Part shown: in pieces, positions 1-5,881 of the stretch
Position numbering within the stretch: position 1 is the stretch's first letter
Layout: each line of letters begins with the position of its first letter
From: Planctomycetota bacterium
Lineage (GTDB): Bacteria > Planctomycetota > UBA11346
NCBI GenBank assembly: GCA_024641365.1
Contig: JAHEDF010000177.1
Location: forward strand, 1-7,507
Length of the DNA stretch: 7,507 nucleotides
Direction: 5' to 3'
Notes under the pieces: model-generated
Database searches by the model: none
Told to the model about the DNA's origin: nothing
Seen by the model: the letters and a program-made list of their open reading frames with translations, nothing else
Position numbers and translations under genes: made by a program

Positions 1-1818
1 GCTCATGTTGCAGATGTCGACGGCGTGAATGGTGTTCGTTTTGCCGTATGGGCACCGAATGCGGAACGCGTGTCGGTCATTGGTGATTGGAATGATTTTG
101 ATGGACGATGGCATGCCATGCGTCCACATCATCCGTATGGCGTATGGGAAATATTTATTCCGGATGTTCGTCCGGGCATGCAATATAAATATGAAATACG
201 TACGCCTGAAGGTGAGCTTAGAATTAAAGCGGATCCATTTGCATGGCAATCAGAGCTACCGCCAGCAACAGCAAGTATCGTTCCTACACCAGATGAATTT
301 AAATGGGATGATGTAAAGTGGTTAACGACGCGTCGTTCGTTTCCACATTTAGAACGCCCCATGGCAATTTATGAATGTCATTTAGGGAGCTGGAAACGTG
401 GTCCTGAACCCGGTGATACGTGGCCAAATTATCGAGTATTAGCCCAAGAGTTAATTGCGCATTGTAAGAAATTTAATTTTACCCACATTGAATTATTGCC
501 AGTGGCGCAACATCCCTATGAAGGTTCATGGGGTTATCAGGTAACAGGCCAATATGCTCCGAATAGTCGTCATGGTTCGCCGGATGATTTTCGCTGGTTC
601 GTTAACGCCTGCCATAAAGAAAATATTGGCGTTATCGTTGACTTTGTACCCGGACATTTCCCTAAAGACGATTTTGCCTTAGCGCGCTTTGACGGCAAAG
701 CCTGTTTTGAATATGAAGATCCACGTGAGGGGGAACACAAGACCTGGGGTACGCATGTCTTTAACTTTCGTCGCCCAGAAGTGCGAAATTATTTAATTGC
801 CGCTGCATTACATTGGATCCGTCGCTTTCATATAGATGCACTACGAGTCGATGCGGTTTCATCGATGCTGTATCGTAATTATGATCGTGACGATGGGGAT
901 TGGGTTGCGAACGAAGATGGCGGTATTGCGAATTTAGAAGCCGTTACCTTTTTGCAGGAACTAACCAGCACCATCCATCGCGAATGTGCAGGCGTATTAA
1001 TGATTGCGGAAGAAAGCACCGCTTGGCAAGGCGTCACTGCGCCGACCGATATGGAAGGGCTTGGCTTTGATCTGAAGTGGAACATGGGTTGGATGCACGA
1101 TACGCTTAGTTATTTAGCGCGTGATCCTTTAATGCGCCCAGGAAAACATGACTCCATTACCTTTCATCAATGGTATGCGTATGATGATAAATGGGTGTTG
1201 CCGCTTAGTCATGATGAAGTGGTGCACGGTAAAAAATCATTAGTAGATAAAATGCATGGCGATTGGTGGCGCCGCGTTGCTCAATTACGTTTATTATATG
1301 GCTATCAAATTGGGGTCCCGGGCCGTCCATTATTATTTCAAGGCGCTGAATTTGGTCAGGGCCTAGAATGGGGATGGCAACGGCAAGTTGACTGGCAAGA
1401 AGCAAAGGAACCGCTGCGTGCAGGACTCGGATTATTTTTAGCGCATGCCCTCAAATTATACGGCACTGAACCAGCATTACATGTACGCGATGATCACCGT
1501 GATGGTTTCCAATGGGTCGATTGTGAAAACAGGCAGGAATCAATTTTAGCATTTTTACGCAAGGCCCCGGGCGCACCAGATATTTTAGTTGTTTGTAACT
1601 TTACGCCCATTCCACGTCATGCTTATCCATTAGGCGTACCCATGCGTGGTAATTGGAAGACATTAATTGACTCTGATGAAACGCGATATGGTGGCAGTGG
1701 AGTAGTTAATTCGAGTATCATCGAAGCCACTCGGGAAGAACGTGGTATTTTCCCTGCGACTATTCGCGTTACTTTACCACCACTCGGCGTGGTATTTATA
1801 AAAGCACCAAGTAAGTAA
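1..1818 (+). CDS. glgB: 1,4-alpha-glucan branching enzyme (GH13), 5'-truncated by window edge
   Basis: Transfers segments of alpha-1,4-glucan chains to form alpha-1,6 branches during cytoplasmic glycogen synthesis. The frame is open from base 1, so the gene starts outside the window; the GTG at 25 is an internal Val codon, not a start. In-window residues 1-95 are the CBM48-type beta-sandwich (RFAVWAPNA, YKYE), followed by the GH13 barrel and an all-beta C-terminal domain from about residue 510. Catalytic residues are visible: Asp284 in ALRVDAV (nucleophile), Glu337 in AEEST (acid/base) and Asp405 in LSHDEVVHGK. Their spacing (53 and 121 residues) matches E. coli D405, E458 and D526, giving an offset of 121 residues and an inferred full length near 726, so only the N-terminal N1-type region is missing. 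GSWGYQ (175-180) and VPGHFP are also intact. No other glg gene is in view. The function is secure; the N-terminus cannot be assessed. Confidence 0.97.
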   Translation, partial: AHVADVDGVNGVRFAVWAPNAERVSVIGDWNDFDGRWHAMRPHHPYGVWEIFIPDVRPGMQYKYEIRTPEGELRIKADPFAWQSELPPATASIVPTPDEFKWDDVKWLTTRRSFPHLERPMAIYECHLGSWKRGPEPGDTWPNYRVLAQELIAHCKKFNFTHIELLPVAQHPYEGSWGYQVTGQYAPNSRHGSPDDFRWFVNACHKENIGVIVDFVPGHFPKDDFALARFDGKACFEYEDPREGEHKTWGTHVFNFRRPEVRNYLIAAALHWIRRFHIDALRVDAVSSMLYRNYDRDDGDWVANEDGGIANLEAVTFLQELTSTIHRECAGVLMIAEESTAWQGVTAPTDMEGLGFDLKWNMGWMHDTLSYLARDPLMRPGKHDSITFHQWYAYDDKWVLPLSHDEVVHGKKSLVDKMHGDWWRRVAQLRLLYGYQIGVPGRPLLFQGAEFGQGLEWGWQRQVDWQEAKEPLRAGLGLFLAHALKLYGTEPALHVRDDHRDGFQWVDCENRQESILAFLRKAPGAPDILVVCNFTPIPRHAYPLGVPMRGNWKTLIDSDETRYGGSGVVNSSIIEATREERGIFPATIRVTLPPLGVVFIKAPSK

Positions 1819-1829
1819 CGGCGCTTTTT

Positions 1830-2930
1830 TTAGCGACCAAAAATTAATTCCATGGCATAGGTACAAACCCACGCAACAATGGCGCTTGCGGGTAAGGTCA
1901 GAACCCAAGCGACTAAAATATTAACTGCTGTTCCCCAGCGTACTGCGGCTAATCCTTTTGAAGCACCCGCACCCATAACACTTGAGGTAATACAGTGTGT
2001 CGTCGATACGGGAATGCCAAAAGAACTTGCGGATAATATAACGGCGGTCCCACTGGTTTGAGCGGCAAAGCCTTGTAGTGGATTAATTTTAATAATTTTC
2101 GAGCCCATAGTTTTAATAATTTTCTTTCCACCAGCCATAGTTCCTAAGCACATAGCTAAAGCGCATGAAATAATTACCCATGTTGGAATATTTGTTGCGT
2201 GTGGTAACGCCCAATGCAGCCAGGTTGGCAAAATATCAAAAAGCGGCTGTGCCCATCCAGGTACAGTCTTAGCGTCAAGTGGAGCAGCCCATTCAGGCAG
2301 GACAATACCGCCTGCTACGGCAGATAATAATGCTAAAGTAATAATACCCATAGCTTTTTGTGCGTCATTTGAACCGTGTGCAAATGACAGGGTGCACGCA
2401 GAAATTAATTGTAGGTACCGAGCACCTGTATTAACAGTCGTTGGGCGCATGTGACGGACAATCCACAATGAAATGATCATTAAAATAAATGCCGTAATGA
2501 GACCAATTACTGGCGAAGCAACTAAGGGAATTATTACTTTTTTGATTAAAGCAGCCCAATGAAATCCATCGATACCGGCATGGGCAACAACCGCGCCAGC
2601 TAATCCGCCAACCAGCGCATGCGAAGAGCTAGATGGTAATCCCCACCACCAAGTCAGCAAATTCCATGTACTTGCTCCGATTAATGCTCCTAAGACTACT
2701 TGTTGAGTAATTATGTGAGGGTCCGCTAAACCTTTAGCAATAAATGCGGCAACCGCGGTTCCAGCTAAGGCGCCAAAAAAATTAAAAATACCAGATACAA
2801 TGACAGCAGTTCGAACTGACATAACCCCAGTCGACACACTGGTCGCTATCGCATTTGCTGCATCATGAAAGCCATTGATGAAATCAAAAACGAGCGCAGC
2901 TATGACAACAAGTATTAACAGCTCAAGCAT
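1830..2930 (-). CDS. pit: Pit-family (PHO4/PiT) low-affinity inorganic phosphate transporter
   Basis: Integral inner-membrane carrier of 366 residues, expected to import phosphate (as metal-phosphate with H+ symport in characterised bacterial Pit proteins). Both PiT signature repeats are present: GFHDAANAIAT (20-30) and AHGSNDAQKAMG (184-195). Each is followed by a conserved re-entrant-type segment, GLPSSSSHALVG (97-108) and GIPVSTTHC (305-313). The rest is mostly long hydrophobic stretches, with a hydrophilic insert around 212-245. It is shorter than E. coli PitA (499 residues) but matches the compact bacterial Pit form. Its ATG overlaps the end of the upstream DUF47 gene by 8 bases (ATGCTTGA), which suggests translational coupling in one operon; no strong Shine-Dalgarno is visible. 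It converges on glgB with an 11-base gap. The substrate could be sulfate in some PHO4 members, but the DUF47 partner favours phosphate. Confidence 0.94.
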   Translation of the reverse strand: MLELLILVVIAALVFDFINGFHDAANAIATSVSTGVMSVRTAVIVSGIFNFFGALAGTAVAAFIAKGLADPHIITQQVVLGALIGASTWNLLTWWWGLPSSSSHALVGGLAGAVVAHAGIDGFHWAALIKKVIIPLVASPVIGLITAFILMIISLWIVRHMRPTTVNTGARYLQLISACTLSFAHGSNDAQKAMGIITLALLSAVAGGIVLPEWAAPLDAKTVPGWAQPLFDILPTWLHWALPHATNIPTWVIISCALAMCLGTMAGGKKIIKTMGSKIIKINPLQGFAAQTSGTAVILSASSFGIPVSTTHCITSSVMGAGASKGLAAVRWGTAVNILVAWVLTLPASAIVAWVCTYAMELIFGR

Positions 2931-3561
2931 GCTTCACGGCAACAGACAGAAGGGTGTCAGCAACTTGTTCACAGCGATTGACGGCTTTTTCTAAATCGTC
3001 GAGCACTTCTTTTTCACGTAAAATATCTTTAGCGTCAATTTCTGGATCGTGAAATAATTTGCTAATCGCGTCTCGAAAGACGACATCACTTTCTTTTTCT
3101 AAGAGGCCAATTTTTTTAGCGCCTTCTGTCACTTTGTTGTATTCGTGTTTGCGAAGAAAAGGCATTGTTGCTTCTAACTGCGCGGTGCAGGCAACAAGAT
3201 TTTCTATGAGTACATTCATTGGTTTAGTTGGCTTTTGGACGCCAAATAAAACACATGCACGAGCTGCAGCATTACAACAATCACAAATATCGTCGATCCG
3301 TTTTGATAATTTTTGTAAATCATCTCGATCAATGGGGGTGACAAATGTTTGTGCTAAGGAATCGAGCATTTTGCGAACAACCACATCGCCAGCGTGTTCG
3401 AACTCCTGGACAGAGGCACGCACTTCCGCGACAACAACACCCTCAGTTAGGCCTTTTAGCGCTAAGGCAGTTTTGTGTGCTATTGCGCTCTGCTCTTCAA
3501 GATAATCGTAGAAATGATCTTCTTTAGGGAGCAACCAACGGAGAAAGTTTTGAAATGGCAT
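2923..3561 (-). CDS. DUF47 / PhoU-like Pit accessory protein
   Basis: Cytoplasmic all-helical protein of 212 residues, normally encoded beside Pit transporters and thought to modulate phosphate uptake. PhoU-like metal-binding ExxxD motifs occur twice: E55-D59 (EFEHAGD) paired with IDDICD (89-94), and E155-D159 (EKESD) paired with a helix at 184-202 containing NRCEQVAD. The start chosen is the ATG at 3561 (MPFQNFLRWLLPKED), because family members begin with this motif and reach about 210-220 residues. The frame remains open upstream to 3747, crossing the start of the divergent MCE gene; an alternative ATG at 3633 would add 24 residues that repeat the PKE motif (see findings). Neither ATG has a convincing Shine-Dalgarno. 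The gene overlaps pit by 8 bases, making a two-gene operon. Family assignment is firm; the start is moderately certain. Confidence 0.9.
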   Translation of the reverse strand: MPFQNFLRWLLPKEDHFYDYLEEQSAIAHKTALALKGLTEGVVVAEVRASVQEFEHAGDVVVRKMLDSLAQTFVTPIDRDDLQKLSKRIDDICDCCNAAARACVLFGVQKPTKPMNVLIENLVACTAQLEATMPFLRKHEYNKVTEGAKKIGLLEKESDVVFRDAISKLFHDPEIDAKDILREKEVLDDLEKAVNRCEQVADTLLSVAVKHA

Positions 3562-3616
3562 GGCCGGGATACCATGTCTTGTTTCCAAAAGATCAAGGCA
3601 CAGCTCCTCTTTAGGC

Positions 3617-3643
3617 AGTATACGCCGGACCATATGACGTAAA
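3617..3643 (-). promoter_or_regulatory. Candidate sigma70-like promoter for the DUF47-pit operon
   Basis: Read on the minus strand, TTTACG (3638-3643) resembles a -35 box and TATACT (3617-3622) is 5/6 to the -10 consensus. The spacer is 15 bases, shorter than the preferred 17. Transcription would begin near 3609, leaving a leader of about 50 bases before the ATG at 3561 and excluding the alternative ATG at 3633. This is inference from a motif match only. Confidence 0.35.
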
Positions 3644-3645
3644 CT

Positions 3646-3659
3646 CTTGCTGTAGCAAG
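3646..3659. promoter_or_regulatory. Palindrome in the divergent control region, possible operator
   Basis: CTTGCTGTAGCAAG is a perfect 6-bp inverted repeat with a 2-base centre. It lies just upstream of the candidate -35 of the DUF47-pit operon and 23 bases before the ATG of the MCE gene. Its symmetry and position suit a dimeric regulator serving both genes, or a small hairpin in the MCE leader. Nothing identifies a specific regulator; it does not look like a classic Pho box (no CTGTCAT direct repeats). Confidence 0.3.
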
Positions 3660-3682
3660 TTTCCAACGGTAGGGTCCCCATC

Positions 3683-4846
3683 ATGCGCTCGACGACGACG
3701 CTCGAAATTAAAGTCGGTTTATTGATCCTGGTCGGCATTGTTGCCACCGTGGTTTTGGTGTTGATGACAGACCGTATTCGCTTTGATCGATTTTACACCG
3801 TCAAGGCGTATGTATCTGATGCTGCTGGGCTACGTCCAAATTCCCCAGTTACCGTTGACGGTATTCGCGTTGGCGATGTTGTTAGTTTAAATGCGGTTGG
3901 TGACCCGCGTGGTAATATTCAGGTTGTCATACGCATTAATGAGCGTTCGGCAATTCCGTCTGATTCTAAATTAACCATTGCATCAAGCGGTATTTTTGGC
4001 GATAGCTTTTTAGCATTTTCTGGGTCAGCGGATAGTAATGCGACACCATTTCCCAAAGATGGCACAGCAGAAATTCAAGCGTCTCGAGGATTTTTAGATA
4101 AAGCAAGTCAACAAGCAGAAAATATATTAGCCGGTGTCAGTGATTTATTAGATGAAGATATGCGCAATAACGTCAAGCGTATGATGAAGGGCGCAGCGGA
4201 TATTGCAGAAAATGGAGCGCGATTAACCAAAAATTTAGATGATCAAACGGCCTTAATTAGGGAGTCGCTTACAAGTTTAAAAGCGTTAAGTGAAGATTTG
4301 CGCAAAACGGTAGGCGCACTCGAATCTCGGGTAAATACCTCACTCACCAAAGTAGAAGATTCATTAACCAAAGTTGATTCATTGGTGGTTTCGACCAATG
4401 AACAAATTCTCAAAGTGACCTCGCAAGCTGAGTCCACTTTGAAAACCTTTGATGAAACAGGCAAAAGTGCGCAAGCCGTTATGACTCAAGTCGGACCGGA
4501 TGTTGGACAAACACTCGCTGCCGCCAGACAATTAGCTGAACGCGTTGACCGTCTGGCTGCGGCACTAGAAAATGGTGATGGCGTCATTGGTCAATTGTTA
4601 GTTAATAAAGCCCTTGCAGAGGATTTAAATAATACGGCGATTGATTTGAGTCGTACGGCAGCGCTTATTGCCGAACACCCCGAAGTGTTAGTGTTTGGTA
4701 TGTCTAATGAAGAATCTGCTGCACAAGCTGCGCGTCGTGAACGCGCAAAACAGCGCCGTTCATTTCATGAAAATTATCGTCCCGGTATTCCTATTTCTGT
4801 AGAGCAGCTACAACCAGCTAGCGATAAGCAACCAATGGAAAAGTAA
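3683..4846 (+). CDS. MCE-domain (MlaD-like) lipid transport protein
   Basis: Probable periplasmic, inner-membrane-anchored substrate-binding subunit of an MCE-type ABC lipid transporter (387 residues). Residues about 11-28 form a single N-terminal membrane helix (VGLLILVGIVATVVLVLM), oriented like MlaD. The MCE domain follows at about 38-115, with the typical GLRPNSPVTVDGIRVGDV segment (49-66) and a GIFGDSFL strand (103-110). Residues 140-300 are long helical heptad-like sequence. After them comes the usual MCE C-terminal element, GDGVIGQLLVNKALAEDL (298-315) and HPEVLVFG (332-339), and then a basic, disordered-looking tail. The start ATG has AGGG at 3671-3674 with an 8-base spacer. The gene stands alone: no permease (MlaE) or ATPase (MlaF) gene is adjacent, and the neighbours are divergent pit genes and convergent sucD. 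The exact lipid substrate is unknown. It is longer than E. coli MlaD (183 residues), so it is not a strict mlaD orthologue. Confidence 0.88.
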   Translation: MRSTTTLEIKVGLLILVGIVATVVLVLMTDRIRFDRFYTVKAYVSDAAGLRPNSPVTVDGIRVGDVVSLNAVGDPRGNIQVVIRINERSAIPSDSKLTIASSGIFGDSFLAFSGSADSNATPFPKDGTAEIQASRGFLDKASQQAENILAGVSDLLDEDMRNNVKRMMKGAADIAENGARLTKNLDDQTALIRESLTSLKALSEDLRKTVGALESRVNTSLTKVEDSLTKVDSLVVSTNEQILKVTSQAESTLKTFDETGKSAQAVMTQVGPDVGQTLAAARQLAERVDRLAAALENGDGVIGQLLVNKALAEDLNNTAIDLSRTAALIAEHPEVLVFGMSNEESAAQAARRERAKQRRSFHENYRPGIPISVEQLQPASDKQPMEK

Positions 4847-4883
4847 CAGACAAAGAATCGCCTCTCTTTTATATGTGGAAATA

Positions 4884-4912
4884 AAAAGGCCCTGATAAAA
4901 TCAGGGCCTTTT
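4884..4912. terminator. Bidirectional rho-independent terminator between the MCE gene and sucD
   Basis: A perfect 12-bp stem, AAAAGGCCCTGA (4884-4895) with TCAGGGCCTTTT (4901-4912), closes a 5-base loop (TAAAA). The GC-rich core is flanked by A and T runs on both sides, so a U-tract forms in either direction. It lies 37 bases after the MCE stop and 24 bases beyond the sucD stop, which fits termination of both converging transcripts. Confidence 0.9.
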
Positions 4913-4936
4913 GTAATTTAAATAAAAATGTTTTAA

Positions 4937-5827
4937 CTAGCGTTTGCCAGCAGCAATTTTTAATGTTTCGCCCAAAGTCGCAGGACTTTCGGCAATAAAA
5001 ACACCAGCTTTACGCATGGCTTTAAATTTTGCCTCTGCTGTACCGGTGTTACCACTGACGATAGCACCTGCATGTCCCATACGTTTGCCTTTAGGTGCAC
5101 GAGAACCAGCGATAAAGCCGACAACTGGTTTGGTGACATTTTTTGCAATAAATTCGCATGCGCGTTCTTCACTGTCGCCGCCAATTTCACCAATCATAAT
5201 TATTTGTTTAGTTTCTGGGTCATTTTGGAATAACGTTAACGCATCAATAAAGTCGGTGCCTTTAATCGGATCGCCACCGATACCGATACAGGTTGACTGG
5301 CCTAAGCCAGCATTGGTGGATTGGAAAACCGCTTCATACGTCAACGTACCGGAACGACTGACGATGCCAGTTGAGCCACGTTTGTGAATGTACCCTGGCA
5401 TGATGCCAATTTTACATTCGCCAGGGGTAATAACACCTGGGCAGTTTGGTCCAATAAGTCGTGATGATGATTTTTCCAATTTTTGTTTGACGATGTACAT
5501 ATCACGAACGGGAATGCCTTCGGTGATGGCGACAATTAATGGAATGCCAGCATCAATTGCTTCGCAAATTGCATCGGCGGCACCAGGAGGTGGTACAAAG
5601 ATCATGGTTGCGTTTGCGCCGCCTTCTTTGACCGCTTCAGCGACGGTATTCCAAACGGGAAATTTTTTACCCTTTTCAGAAACCCACGTCTGTCCACCTT
5701 TGCCGGGTGTAACACCGCCCGCGAAATTGGTTCCGTAACTAACGGCGCCATTGGAATGGAAAGTACCTACTTTGCCAGTTATGCCTTGGCAAATGAGGCG
5801 GGTCTTTTTATTGACGAGTACGGCCAT
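4937..5827 (-). CDS. sucD: Succinyl-CoA synthetase (ADP/GDP-forming), alpha subunit
   Basis: Alpha subunit (296 residues; E. coli 289) of the TCA-cycle enzyme that converts succinyl-CoA to succinate with substrate-level phosphorylation. The N-terminal CoA-binding Rossmann domain shows [12 protein letters not shown] (13-24). [10 protein letters not shown] (101-110), [11 protein letters not shown] (126-136), SRSGTLTYE (157-165) and GIGGDP (182-187) are conserved. The phosphorylated active-site histidine is His252 in GHAGAIVSG. The start is the ATG at 5827, giving the family N-terminus MAVLVNKKT, with GGAG at 5836-5839 (minus strand) 8 bases upstream. An in-frame ATG 24 bases earlier lies beyond this Shine-Dalgarno and is unlikely to be used. 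The gene follows sucC by 54 bases in one operon and ends shortly before the bidirectional terminator. It has no tail comparable to that of SucC. Confidence 0.97.
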   Translation of the reverse strand: MAVLVNKKTRLICQGITGKVGTFHSNGAVSYGTNFAGGVTPGKGGQTWVSEKGKKFPVWNTVAEAVKEGGANATMIFVPPPGAADAICEAIDAGIPLIVAITEGIPVRDMYIVKQKLEKSSSRLIGPNCPGVITPGECKIGIMPGYIHKRGSTGIVSRSGTLTYEAVFQSTNAGLGQSTCIGIGGDPIKGTDFIDALTLFQNDPETKQIIMIGEIGGDSEERACEFIAKNVTKPVVGFIAGSRAPKGKRMGHAGAIVSGNTGTAEAKFKAMRKAGVFIAESPATLGETLKIAAGKR

Positions 5828-5835
5828 GTGAGATT

Positions 5836-5839
5836 CTCC
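5836..5839 (-). promoter_or_regulatory. Ribosome binding site of sucD
   Basis: GGAG on the minus strand, 8 bases before the ATG at 5827. It decides between this ATG and the in-frame ATG at 5851. Confidence 0.75.
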
Positions 5840-5881
5840 ATCTGCTAGCACATTATATAGTGCGAGCGAGAGTCATTTGGT

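Noticed and set aside
25..27. GTG as the start codon of glgB
   Set aside because: The frame is open to base 1 and residues before and after match the interior of branching enzyme; about 120 further residues are expected upstream.
3059..3505. Plus-strand open frame of 148 codons opposite DUF47
   Set aside because: Antisense shadow of a conserved gene; composition is not protein-like and there is no recognisable motif.
4944..5738. Plus-strand open frames of 147 and 116 codons opposite sucD
   Set aside because: Mirror readings of the strongly conserved sucD sequence, with no independent coding evidence.
5852..5857. TATAAT on the minus strand in the sucC-sucD gap, a possible internal promoter for sucD
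   Set aside because: No -35-like hexamer lies at a suitable distance upstream (CCAAAT at 17 bases). A chance match in an AT-rich gap is more likely.
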